Below are positions 1 to 8,427 of a stretch of DNA of 64,000 bases, one piece after another (positions within the stretch are counted from its first letter, which is position 1; every line of letters starts with the position of its first letter). This DNA is from Arthrobacter sp. zg-Y844. GTDB lineage: Bacteria; Actinomycetota; Actinomycetes; Actinomycetales; Micrococcaceae. The notes under the pieces were generated by a model that saw only the letters and a list, made by a program, of their open reading frames with translations, ran no database searches and was not told the origin of the DNA. Made by a program: the position numbers and the translations under genes. Where the stretch lies: contig NZ_JANFLS010000001.1 of assembly GCF_024385465.1 (NCBI RefSeq), positions 1,116,001 to 1,180,000 of the forward strand, read 5' to 3'.

Positions 1-1158
1 GGACGGCCCGGGACCGAAGCCCTTGCCGGGGTGCAGGCCGGGGTGGCCACATTAGAGCAATACGCCGAACTTGGCCCTGTGCACCGGGGGCATAGCCTCC
101 GCGGTGCATCGCTGGCTGCGGACTACACGGTAGCCGGGCCTCGCGGTGTCGCCGTGGTGCTGACTCCGTGGAACGACCCGGTGGCCGTCGCCGCCGGGTT
201 GATCGGCGCGGCGCTGGTCACCGGAAACACGGTGATTCACAAGCCCAGCGAGCGTTCTCCCCACACCGGGAAACTGCTCGGGGAGATCCTCGCTCCGCTG
301 TTCCCCGCCGGTGTCCTCACCACGGTCACCGGCGGCCCGGACACGGGTGCCCAGCTGACCATGGAGGCAGGGGTGGACGTCCTGGCACACGTGGGTTCCA
401 GTGCGGCCGGCGCCAGGATTGCCCGGGCGGCTGCCCTGACGGGAGCCCACGTCATTCTCGAGAACGGCGGCAACGATCCGCTGCTGGTTGATGCAGATGT
501 GGATCCGCGCTGGGCGGCCGGACAGGCAGCTGTCGGAGCATTCAGCAACAGCGGACAGATCTGTACCTCGGTGGAACGCATTTATGTTCACCGCAACATC
601 GCGGATGCGTTCTGCGCCGAGCTGATGGCCGAAGCGCGGCGGCGCAACCGCGCGCACGCGGTCGCGCCGCTGGTGGATACCCGGCTCCGCGACACCGTGC
701 ACCAGCAGGTCACCCAGGCGCTGGGCCGCGGCGCCACGGTTGCGGAGGGCGGCGCATTACCGGAAGGACCCGGAGCCCACTACCCCGCGACCGTCCTGCT
801 GAACTGCTCGGCGGGGATGGAGGTCTTCGATGCCGAAACATTCGGCCCGGTGGCCGCCGTGCAGGTGGTGGACAGCTTCGACGAAGGGCTCGCCCTCGCC
901 GCTGCGGGGTCCTACGGGCTGGCCGCCACGGTCTTAACGGGCAGCATTGCCCACGCGCAGCAGGCAGTGGCTGGCCTGGACGTGGGCACGGTGAAGATCA
1001 ACGCCGTGTTCGGCGGCGCCCCGGGCGGTTCGGCACAGCCCCGGCGCCGGAGCGGCCGAGGATTTGGCTACGGCCCGGAACTTCTGGACGAGTTCTCCCT
1101 CGTAAAGGTGGTCCACGTCGGCTCTCCGGGCACCGCGGCACCGGGAATACCGGAGTGA
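1..1158 (+). CDS. Aldehyde dehydrogenase family protein (5' truncated by window edge)
   Basis: NAD(P)-dependent oxidation of an aldehyde to the acid is the family reaction; the substrate cannot be read from sequence. The frame is open to base 1, so the true start lies outside; 385 codons are visible against a usual 450-500 residues, so the N-terminus is missing. Visible family features are the cofactor-binding TPWNDPV and HKPSE segments, the LENGG motif carrying the general-base Glu (commonly LELGG), and GQICTS with the catalytic Cys. Near the C-terminus a short glycine-rich segment replaces the more usual PFGG region. Its TGA overlaps the GTG of the HldE-like gene, so the two are probably translated together. 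Confidence 0.85.
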   Translation, partial: GRPGTEALAGVQAGVATLEQYAELGPVHRGHSLRGASLAADYTVAGPRGVAVVLTPWNDPVAVAAGLIGAALVTGNTVIHKPSERSPHTGKLLGEILAPLFPAGVLTTVTGGPDTGAQLTMEAGVDVLAHVGSSAAGARIARAAALTGAHVILENGGNDPLLVDADVDPRWAAGQAAVGAFSNSGQICTSVERIYVHRNIADAFCAELMAEARRRNRAHAVAPLVDTRLRDTVHQQVTQALGRGATVAEGGALPEGPGAHYPATVLLNCSAGMEVFDAETFGPVAAVQVVDSFDEGLALAAAGSYGLAATVLTGSIAHAQQAVAGLDVGTVKINAVFGGAPGGSAQPRRRSGRGFGYGPELLDEFSLVKVVHVGSPGTAAPGIPE

Positions 1159-2729
1159 CGGACTTCCGGAACCCCGGGGAGGTCCGCAGCCTCGCTCCCG
1201 GGCTCCCTGATCGCCTCGCGGCCGCCTCCCTGTGCATAGCGGTCATCGGCGATGTGATGCTGGACGGCTGGTGGTCCGGGGTCACCGAACGGTTCTGCCG
1301 CGAGGCCCCGGCTCCCGTGGTGGATGTGCAGCGGAAAAACTACGCACCCGGCGGTGCGGGAAACACCGCCATGAACCTGCAGGCGCTCGGAGCACGGGTC
1401 CGGCTCGGCGGACTGACCGGCACCGACGCCGCCGGTGACCGGCTGCGCGGCATCCTGGCAGAGGCGGGCGTGGACCTGCGCGGGATGGTGCGGCACCCCG
1501 ACGCGCAGACCGCCACGAAGGACCGGATTGTCGCCGCGGAACAGGTCCTGTTCCGGCTCGACGACGGCGGGCGGTTCCCGCCGGAGGCAGAAGAACTGCT
1601 GGCGGCTTCCGTGCCTGCACTGCTGGAGGGCGCCGATGCATTGGTGGTCTGCGATTACGGCACCGGGCTGCTGCACGGGGCCGTCCGCGACGCCCTGGTG
1701 GCACTGCGCGGCGGCCGCCTCACCGTCGTGGACGCCCACGACGCCGCGGGCTGGGCCCATCTGTCCCCCGACCTGGTCACACCGAATGCCGCCGAAGCCG
1801 CGCAACTGCTGGGCGGGTCAAAGTCGCTGGGGCATGACCGGGCGGCAGCGGTTCGGACCGCTGCACCGGCCCTGCTCGCCGCCGCCGGTGCGGCAGCGGC
1901 AGCCGTCACCCTGGACCGCGACGGCGCGGCCGTGATCGGCGCGGACGGCGGGTTCCACCGCACCTGGGCGCGTCCCGCCGCCGAAAAACAGGCGTCGGGA
2001 GCAGGCGACACCTTTGTTGCCTGCCTGACGCTGGCCCGGGCCGCAGGCCTGCCCCTGTCCACCGCCGCGGACCTGGCGCAGAACGCCGCCGATATTGTGG
2101 TCCAGCGGCCCGGCACCTCCGTCTGCAGCGCCGCCGACCTGGAAAAGCATCTGGACAGCTTTGCCGACACGGCACTCGGCCAGGCCGATCTCCTGGCCCG
2201 GACCGCCGTCGAACGGGCCGCCGGGCGCAGGATTGTCCTGACCAACGGCTGTTTCGACGTCCTGCACCGCGGGCACACCCGGTACCTGAACCAGGCCAAA
2301 CAGCTCGGCGACATCCTGGTGGTCGCCCTGAACAGCGACGCGTCCGCCCGACGGCTGAAAGGACCGGGCCGTCCCATCAATCCCGTCCATGACCGGGCCG
2401 GAATCATTGCCGCGCTCAGCTGCGTGGACTACGTGACCGTATTCGACACGGACACACCGATTCCGCTCATCCGGGAGCTGCGCCCGGATATTTACGCCAA
2501 GGGCGGGGACTACTCCGCCCAGATGCTGGCTGAAACCCCGGTGGTGGAGGAGTGCGGCGGCCGGGTGCTGATCCTGGACTACGTTTCCGACCACTCCACC
2601 ACTGCGCTGGTGTCCCGGATCCGGTCCGGCGGCACCGGGAATGGTCCCGGCGGGACTGAGGGAAACCCCGCAGGCAGCGGCGGCTCGGAAGCAACCGCTG
2701 GCGGGAACGGCCCCGGGAACCCGCCGTGA
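1155..2729 (+). CDS. hldE: Bifunctional HldE-like heptose 7-phosphate kinase / heptose 1-phosphate nucleotidyltransferase
   Basis: The protein (524 aa) has two enzymes in one chain. Residues ~25-320 are a PfkB/ribokinase-type kinase with the substrate-side GGAGNTAMN segment and the ATP/anion-hole motif GAGDTF near residue 285. Residues ~345-490 are a cytidylyltransferase-fold domain beginning TNGCFDVLHRGH, which holds the nucleotide-binding HxGH motif. In HldE these phosphorylate D-glycero-D-manno-heptose 7-phosphate and then activate the 1-phosphate as a nucleotide sugar. The ~30-residue Gly-rich tail is probably disordered. It overlaps both neighbours by GTGA junctions, placing it in an operon with a GT2 glycosyltransferase that could use the product. 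Sugar and nucleotide specificity are inferred from the family only. Confidence 0.85.
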   Translation: MTDFRNPGEVRSLAPGLPDRLAAASLCIAVIGDVMLDGWWSGVTERFCREAPAPVVDVQRKNYAPGGAGNTAMNLQALGARVRLGGLTGTDAAGDRLRGILAEAGVDLRGMVRHPDAQTATKDRIVAAEQVLFRLDDGGRFPPEAEELLAASVPALLEGADALVVCDYGTGLLHGAVRDALVALRGGRLTVVDAHDAAGWAHLSPDLVTPNAAEAAQLLGGSKSLGHDRAAAVRTAAPALLAAAGAAAAAVTLDRDGAAVIGADGGFHRTWARPAAEKQASGAGDTFVACLTLARAAGLPLSTAADLAQNAADIVVQRPGTSVCSAADLEKHLDSFADTALGQADLLARTAVERAAGRRIVLTNGCFDVLHRGHTRYLNQAKQLGDILVVALNSDASARRLKGPGRPINPVHDRAGIIAALSCVDYVTVFDTDTPIPLIRELRPDIYAKGGDYSAQMLAETPVVEECGGRVLILDYVSDHSTTALVSRIRSGGTGNGPGGTEGNPAGSGGSEATAGGNGPGNPP

Positions 2730-3622
2730 CGCGCCGCTGGTCCGGGGACTGGGCCCGCCCACCCGATGCGGGCAGTGCGGCGGCGGTGGACGTGCTGATT
2801 CCGACCCGCAACCGGCCGGCCGAACTCGCGGTCACCCTCGCCGGGCTGGCCGCGCAGGACGGGCCTGATTTCGCCGTCGTCATCAGCGACCAAAGCACCG
2901 ACGTCCCGTCCTGGGACCATCCCGCCGCCGAAGCGATGGTCCGGGTCCTGCAGGCGCAGGGCCGTCCGGTCCGGTTGCTGAGGCACCTGCCGGCCCGGGG
3001 GCTGGCCGAACAGCGGCACTTCCTGCTTGGGCAGGCCGGCGCGCCGCTGGTCCTGTTCCTGGACGACGACGTCTGGCTGGAACCGGACATGCTGGCCCGG
3101 CTGACGGCGGCCCTGGCGGCGTCCGGCGGCGGGTTTGTGGGGGCGGCCGTGCAGGGGCTGTCCTACCTCACCGACCGGCGGCCCGAGGAACAGCAGCCGT
3201 TCGAGGCCTGGGAGAACGGACAGGTGCAGCCGGAGCGGATCCGCCGCAACCAGCCGGGCTTCTCGCGCTGGACCCTGCACAACGCCGCGAATCTGGCACA
3301 TGTGGCGTCCGGACTCGGGATTCCGCCGGGAGAATGGCGGCTGTACCGGATCGCCTGGGTGGGGGCGTGCGTCCTCTATGACCGGCAGGCCCTGCTTGCG
3401 TGCGGCGGCTTCGGGTTCTGGGACCAGCTGCCGCCGGGGCACGCCGGGGAGGACGTGGCAGCCCAGTGGCGGGTAATGGAGAGGTTCGGCGGCGCCGGAA
3501 TGATTCCCTCCGGCGCAGTGCACCTGGAGTCGCCGACCACGGTTACCGACCGGTCCGCTGACGCTGCCGAGCTCATTCTGGGCACCGGCGGGTGCGACCC
3601 GTCCAGCGGACGGGAGATCTAG
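2726..3622 (+). CDS. Family 2 glycosyltransferase
   Basis: The protein (298 aa) carries a GT-A fold signature: DVLIPTRNRP at residues ~20-30 (nucleotide binding) and a metal-binding FLDDDVW motif near residue 110, followed by the acceptor half. No membrane segment is visible, so it should act at the cytoplasmic face. The GTG start overlaps the HldE stop by four bases, indicating translational coupling, so transfer of an activated heptose to a cell-surface glycan is a reasonable inference. Donor and acceptor are not determined by the sequence. Confidence 0.8.
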   Translation: MTRRWSGDWARPPDAGSAAAVDVLIPTRNRPAELAVTLAGLAAQDGPDFAVVISDQSTDVPSWDHPAAEAMVRVLQAQGRPVRLLRHLPARGLAEQRHFLLGQAGAPLVLFLDDDVWLEPDMLARLTAALAASGGGFVGAAVQGLSYLTDRRPEEQQPFEAWENGQVQPERIRRNQPGFSRWTLHNAANLAHVASGLGIPPGEWRLYRIAWVGACVLYDRQALLACGGFGFWDQLPPGHAGEDVAAQWRVMERFGGAGMIPSGAVHLESPTTVTDRSADAAELILGTGGCDPSSGREI

Positions 3623-3626
3623 CTGC

Positions 3627-3989
3627 TCAGGCGGTGGGATCCGCGGGCCGGGGCGAATCGTCCTGATCCGTTGCGGGCGGGGTTGGCTTGCCCACGTTTC
3701 CCGCACCGCCCGGGATCTTTGCCGAACTGCGGTGGACACCCGAGCCCTGGCTTAGGTGCTCGGGGTTCGGCTTCTCCGTCATCAGCAGCAGCGAAGAGAC
3801 CAGCAGCGACGCGATGAACGCAATGCCGACGGCAATGAGCCCGAGGTCGAACCTCAGTTCCTGCTCCGCTCCCCCGGTGGCGAAGATCATGGTGGCAATG
3901 CCGGCAATCAACGCCAGCACGGCAGAGAAAATCAGCGGTGCCTTAACGGAGTTCCGCCTCTGCGGTCCACCGGTTGAGCTGTTCGCCAC
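3627..3989 (-). CDS. Small two-helix membrane protein of unknown function
   Basis: This 120-aa protein starts at GTG behind an AGGAGG ribosome site. It has a hydrophobic helix at residues ~17-40 and a second at ~48-70, then a hydrophilic, Pro-rich tail of about 50 residues. No catalytic motif is visible. It converges with the glycosyltransferase gene, whose stop is only five bases away. Function unknown; a small envelope protein is the most that can be said. Confidence 0.7.
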   Translation of the reverse strand: MANSSTGGPQRRNSVKAPLIFSAVLALIAGIATMIFATGGAEQELRFDLGLIAVGIAFIASLLVSSLLLMTEKPNPEHLSQGSGVHRSSAKIPGGAGNVGKPTPPATDQDDSPRPADPTA

Positions 3990-4065
3990 TATGATTGCCT
4001 CCTGCTGCGTTGGGGTGGCGCGGATCGGAGCGTAGATGCACCGCGCGCGTTACCTAGTTTACGGC

Positions 4066-4620
4066 CTATGCCTGCTCGTCCACGGCTGCACGGGAATCAT
4101 GCCGGGCGCCCAGGGCGGAAATGGCCACGATCACCGCAATGATGATCGCCGCGCCACCGGTCACGCCGAGCAAGGCGCGGACACCCAGGCTGTAGACGAG
4201 CGGCACCAGGATGCCGGCCCCCAGGGCGGCGGCACCGGTGATCAGCCAGTCACGGGCCGGCAGGAAGCCGCTGCGGTTCCGGACCCAGAGGATGATTTCC
4301 AGGGCTCCCCCGAGGATGAGGGCGGCGGCAGCCGCGGCCCGGAATGCCTCGGCCGAGGCGAAGACCAGCGTGGCCGCACCGGCCAGAACGTAGGCGGCGG
4401 CTTCAACCAGCAGGAAAGCCCGAACGTTGCCGTGTCCGCGTGCCGCGGTGAGCATGGGCCAGAGTGCGACGCCGGTGAGCAGCAGATACGTGCCGCCGGC
4501 AACCACCAGGACGGGCTCGGTGGGGTCCTGCCAGAACACGGTCAGCACGCCGTAGACTGCTGCGACCATTGAACGGACCAGCATGGGTCCCCAAGGTGCT
4601 CCGGGATTGGATGCGCCCAC
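4066..4620 (-). CDS. Multi-pass membrane protein, HdeD/DUF308-like
   Basis: The protein (184 aa) consists almost entirely of about six hydrophobic helices separated by short loops, with one charged loop (WVRNRSGFLPARDW) around residues 110-125. This resembles HdeD/DUF308 small membrane proteins; the match is by overall architecture, not by a diagnostic motif. The GTG start follows a GGAGG ribosome site at good spacing. It lies downstream of the MATE gene on the same strand with a ~60-base gap. Role unknown. Confidence 0.65.
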   Translation of the reverse strand: MGASNPGAPWGPMLVRSMVAAVYGVLTVFWQDPTEPVLVVAGGTYLLLTGVALWPMLTAARGHGNVRAFLLVEAAAYVLAGAATLVFASAEAFRAAAAAALILGGALEIILWVRNRSGFLPARDWLITGAAALGAGILVPLVYSLGVRALLGVTGGAAIIIAVIVAISALGARHDSRAAVDEQA

Positions 4621-4679
4621 TGCAGAGCCTCCGCTTTCACTTTTGCGTCATTTCGGTGGCCGGTTGGCCACCGTCAAGC

Positions 4680-6038
4680 TTAGTCGCTCCCTGCTCCGGC
4701 CCGGGCACCGGTCACCATCCAGGCGTCCCGCCGGGTCCGCCAGGACAAGGTGATTCCGCGTGCGCTCATGTAGCCAAGGGCAAACGCCGCCCACAACCAG
4801 GCGATCCCCCCGGCGCCGGACAGCCCCGCAGCGTGCACCCAGATCAGCAGCGGCAGATAGGCGGCCAGGTTCAGCAGGCCGGTGAGCGCCAGGTATCTGG
4901 CGTCCCCCGCCCCGATCAGCACGCCGTCCAGCACAAACACCAGACCGCAGATCGGCTGCGAAACCGCGAGGACCCAAAGCCCGGCGGTCATGGCCTGCTG
5001 CACTCCGGCGTCGCTGGTGAAGAGCACCCCTGCCACCGGCGCCACCAGCGCCAACAGGGCTCCGGTGATGACGCCGAAGCCCACACCCCACACAATCATC
5101 CGCCGGGTCAGCGCGCGGGCCGTCACGGTATCTCCGGCTCCCAGTTCCTTCCCGATCATTGCCTGCGCCGCGATGGCCAGGGCGTCCAGCGCGAACGCCA
5201 GGAAGGTAAACACGGTCATGACCAGCTGGTGGGCCGCGAGGGATTCCGGCCCCTGCGCGGTGGCAACCAGGACGGTCGCGAGCACCGCGGCACGCAGGCT
5301 CAGCGTCCGCAGCATCAGCCACGAACCCACGTGGGCGGTGGCCCGGATCCCCGACACTGCGGGAAGCAGGGGCACGCCTTGGGAGCGTGCCATCCGCGCC
5401 ACCGCGATCAGGTAGAACACCGCCATGCCCCACTGCGCGATGCTGGTGCCCAGGGCAGATCCCGCCACGGACAGGGAGAACCCGTAGACCAGCAGGTAAT
5501 TCAGCCCGATGTTCACGGCGAAGCCGGCCGTGGCAACCACCAGCGGGGTGCGGGTGTCCTGCAGCCCGCGCAGGACGCCGGTGGCGGCCAGGACCACCAG
5601 CATCGCGGTCAGGCCGGGCATCGAAAAGCGCAGGTAATCGACGGCGTAGCGGTGCACGTCACCGGTGGCACCCATGGCACTGCACAGCTGTGGAGCGAAG
5701 AGGTACCCCGCGGTCGAAAGCACGGCGCCCAACAGGACGGCCAGGGCAATGCCGTCCCGTCCCGCGGCGAGCGCCTCAGGCTGCCGGTTGCCGCCGAGGT
5801 AGCGCGCCACCGTGCCGGTGGTGGAATAGGCCAGGAAGACCATCAGCCCGACGGCGGTCTGCAGCACCGTGGAGGCGAGGCCCACGCCGGCCAGCTGGGC
5901 CACGCCGAGGTGCCCGACAATGGCGGAATCCGCCAGCAGGAACAGGGGTTCGGCAATCAGTGCGCCCAGCGCCGGGAGGGCCAGGGCCAGGATCCGGCGG
6001 CTGAGCCGCCGGGAGGAAAGGTCGGCTTCGGTCTTCAC
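4680..6038 (-). CDS. MATE family efflux transporter (DinF-like)
   Basis: The protein (452 aa) has the typical MATE length and about 12 membrane helices; the N-terminal ALPALGALIAEPLFLLADSA segment and the following VGHLG are characteristic of the DinF branch. Such proteins export cationic drugs or metabolites using a Na+ or H+ gradient. The start is taken as GTG at 6038 because family similarity begins just there (VKTEADLSS); the longer open frame upstream lies inside the MFS gene and has an unnatural composition. It begins 10 bases after the MFS stop, so the two are probably co-transcribed. Confidence 0.85.
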   Translation of the reverse strand: MKTEADLSSRRLSRRILALALPALGALIAEPLFLLADSAIVGHLGVAQLAGVGLASTVLQTAVGLMVFLAYSTTGTVARYLGGNRQPEALAAGRDGIALAVLLGAVLSTAGYLFAPQLCSAMGATGDVHRYAVDYLRFSMPGLTAMLVVLAATGVLRGLQDTRTPLVVATAGFAVNIGLNYLLVYGFSLSVAGSALGTSIAQWGMAVFYLIAVARMARSQGVPLLPAVSGIRATAHVGSWLMLRTLSLRAAVLATVLVATAQGPESLAAHQLVMTVFTFLAFALDALAIAAQAMIGKELGAGDTVTARALTRRMIVWGVGFGVITGALLALVAPVAGVLFTSDAGVQQAMTAGLWVLAVSQPICGLVFVLDGVLIGAGDARYLALTGLLNLAAYLPLLIWVHAAGLSGAGGIAWLWAAFALGYMSARGITLSWRTRRDAWMVTGARAGAGSD

Positions 6039-6048
6039 ACCATCCAGC

Positions 6049-7344
6049 CTACGTTTTGCGTCCGTTGTCCGGTGCCGCTGCGGCGGGGTCCGCCGCCCCG
6101 GCGCCGCCGTCGTCGTCGTTGCTGCGCAGGACCAGGACGGCCGCCAGAGCCGCCGCCAGCAGCAGCACGCCGACAAAAACCACCAGGAACAGCCAGCCGC
6201 CCTGCTGGAAGTAATAGCCGCCCACCCAGCCCAGCAGGCTGGACCCGGTGTAGTAGAAGAGGTTGTAGAGCGAGGAGGCCTGTGCCCGCCCCTCCCGGGC
6301 GAGTAGCGGAGTCCAGCCGGAGGCAATGGAATGCGCGGCGAAGAAACCGGCGGTGAAGACGAGCAGTCCGGCCACGATGGCCGGAAGGTTCTCAGCCAGC
6401 GTCAGGGCAAGACCCACCGCCATGGCACCGAGGGACAGCAGCAGCACCGGCTTCCGCCCGCCGCGAAGCCGGGCCGCAAGGGTACCGGCGGCCCGGGAGG
6501 ACCAGGTTCCGGCGAGATAGGCGAGGAACAGGGAGCTGGCCAGGCTCTGGGGCAGCCCGAAGGGCGGCTCGCCCAGCCGGAAACCCAGATAGTTGTAAAC
6601 CGCCACGAACCCGCCCATCAGCAGGAAGCCCTGTGAATACAGGGCCAGCAGCCGCGGGCTGCGAAGGTTCGCCGCCAGCCGCGCAGCCAGGCCGTGTCCG
6701 GAGGCGGCACGGCGGACGGGGACAAAACCGTGCTGGCGGGGTGCGGTGAGCATAAAAACGACTGCGGCTCCGGCTGCCAGGAGGCTCACCGCGGCTACAC
6801 CCACCCGCCAGTTCACCAATTCCGCCAGGGGTGCGGCCAGGATCCGGCCCGCGAGACCGCCGATGGTGGTGCCCGAAACGTAGGTCCCGGCCGCCACTGC
6901 GGCATGCAGCCTGCTCACTTCCTCGCTGAGGTAAGCCAGCGCCACCGCCGGAATCCCGCCCAGCGCCGCCCCCTCAAGGAAGCGGAGTCCCAGCAGCATC
7001 GGCAGATTGGGGCTGAGCGGAACGGCCAGGCCCAGCACCACGGCGGCCAGGATTGCCAGGCGCATGGCTGGCAGCCGGCCGAACCGGTCCGCTGCGGCGG
7101 ACCAGGGAATCACCGTGACGGCGAGTCCGAGGGTGGCTGCGGAAACCGTCAACGCTGCCGACGAGGCGGAGATACCCAGATCGGCAGCGAGTTCGGGCAG
7201 GACTCCCTGCAGGGAGTACAGCTGGGCGAAGGTAGCCACACCGGCCGCGGCCAGTCCCACCAGGACGCCGCGGTAGCCGGGGCTGCCGCGCCGGTGCCCG
7301 GTGAACTGGCCGCTGGACCCGGGCGCGTCATCGCGTCTCGTCAT
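6049..7344 (-). CDS. MFS transporter
   Basis: A 12-helix major facilitator (431 aa) with motif A-like residues after helix 2 (AADRFGRLPAMR, residues ~85-96) and a central cytoplasmic loop near residues 205-225. The N-terminal ~25 residues are polar. It belongs broadly to the drug:H+ antiporter-like/YnfM-type MFS proteins; the substrate is unknown. Its ATG overlaps the stop of the upstream DUF4031-HD gene, and the MATE gene follows after 10 bases, so the three form a likely operon that puts two exporters side by side. Confidence 0.8.
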   Translation of the reverse strand: MTRRDDAPGSSGQFTGHRRGSPGYRGVLVGLAAAGVATFAQLYSLQGVLPELAADLGISASSAALTVSAATLGLAVTVIPWSAAADRFGRLPAMRLAILAAVVLGLAVPLSPNLPMLLGLRFLEGAALGGIPAVALAYLSEEVSRLHAAVAAGTYVSGTTIGGLAGRILAAPLAELVNWRVGVAAVSLLAAGAAVVFMLTAPRQHGFVPVRRAASGHGLAARLAANLRSPRLLALYSQGFLLMGGFVAVYNYLGFRLGEPPFGLPQSLASSLFLAYLAGTWSSRAAGTLAARLRGGRKPVLLLSLGAMAVGLALTLAENLPAIVAGLLVFTAGFFAAHSIASGWTPLLAREGRAQASSLYNLFYYTGSSLLGWVGGYYFQQGGWLFLVVFVGVLLLAAALAAVLVLRSNDDDGGAGAADPAAAAPDNGRKT

Positions 7345-8273
7345 GGCTGGTCCGTTGCCGCGTCCCGGGCCGGGCCGGCGGGCGCGGTCCGCGATGCCCC
7401 GGATGGGTCTTCCGCCAGTTCCGCGGCCACGTTACGGCGGGCCCGTTCCTCCCAGAGCTGCCGGCCGGCGGGCGTCCGGTAGAGCGGATCGGCTGCGGCA
7501 AGCTGCCGGACCACCCGGCGTCGTCCGGCAGTGAAGTCCTCCGCTGAAAGGTGCGCGTACTCGGCGCGGACCGCCTGCAGGTAGGCGGCATAGCCCGCCG
7601 GGTCGCGGGCCAGCACGGCCAGGTCCGCGTCCGTGAGCAGCGCGCCGTTGCCGTCCGCCGGAGCCGGATCGTGGCTGGCGGTCAGGCGGATCAGCCGTGC
7701 GCATTCGGCGGTCTCGGCCGCAGCTACGCCCGCGCCGGAGAGCAGCTGCTCGGCCAGCCGGGTCGAGGCATCCTCATCGGCGCCGGCCCGGCCGGTGTAC
7801 ACGGCGTCGTGGAACCAGGCGGCCAGGGCCACGGGGCGGGGCACTTCGCCGCCGGCAAGCAGGTCCAGGGCCTCCAGGACCTGCAGCAGATGCCTGCGGT
7901 CGTGGTAGCGGCGGTGCGGTTCATTCCAGAGCTGAAGCAGGTGTTCGCCCAGCTCCGGGGTCCCGGGAAGCAGCCGGTTCCACCGGTGGCGCAGCGGGGC
8001 GGCAAGGGCAGAGGGACGCTCCCTCGCCGGGATCCGGAGCCCGCTGGAGATCAGGATGCGGACCAGGTCGCCGCAGCTGACCGGCACGGCCCCCAGCGAC
8101 ACGAGCGCGTCATAGCGTTCCCGGGGCACGTCGTAGTGGTCGCCGTCGAACGCCCGGTCCGAGATGCCGGCCTCCCGGGTGAACGCGTGCAGCTCGTCCA
8201 GCCCGGAGTTGGAGATCAGGTGCGAGAAGAGGGTGTTGTGCGCCGGCCACATCGGCGGATCGATGTAGATCAT
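7341..8273 (-). CDS. DUF4031 and HD-domain fusion protein
   Basis: The protein (310 aa) has an N-terminal DUF4031 module (residues 1-~85, beginning MIYIDPPMWPAH) and a C-terminal HD-type predicted metal-dependent phosphohydrolase. The latter shows YHDRRHL near residue 130, AWFHDAVY near residue 160, and a later ASHDP motif, which fit the His/Asp metal ligands of the HD superfamily. The start was chosen at ATG 8273 because DUF4031 begins there; the open frame continues upstream but runs antisense to the BNR gene. Its stop overlaps the MFS start. The substrate is unknown. Confidence 0.8.
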   Translation of the reverse strand: MIYIDPPMWPAHNTLFSHLISNSGLDELHAFTREAGISDRAFDGDHYDVPRERYDALVSLGAVPVSCGDLVRILISSGLRIPARERPSALAAPLRHRWNRLLPGTPELGEHLLQLWNEPHRRYHDRRHLLQVLEALDLLAGGEVPRPVALAAWFHDAVYTGRAGADEDASTRLAEQLLSGAGVAAAETAECARLIRLTASHDPAPADGNGALLTDADLAVLARDPAGYAAYLQAVRAEYAHLSAEDFTAGRRRVVRQLAAADPLYRTPAGRQLWEERARRNVAAELAEDPSGASRTAPAGPARDAATDQP

Positions 8274-8427
8274 GGACGCCGGGTTTCCGGCTGCAGCAAC
8301 AGCATCCTGTATGTCTATCGCACCCGGGGCAGCAATTTCCATGCGGCAGCGCATCCGTCGGACCGCCGGGCAGCCGGTCTTTGCGCAACCCCTTGTTCCG
8401 GGGACCCCCCGGTGCTGGAATAACCGC

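Noticed and set aside
4569-6356. 595-codon plus-strand open frame
   Set aside because: It is antisense to the MATE gene and shows a low-complexity Arg/Gly/His-rich composition typical of shadows.
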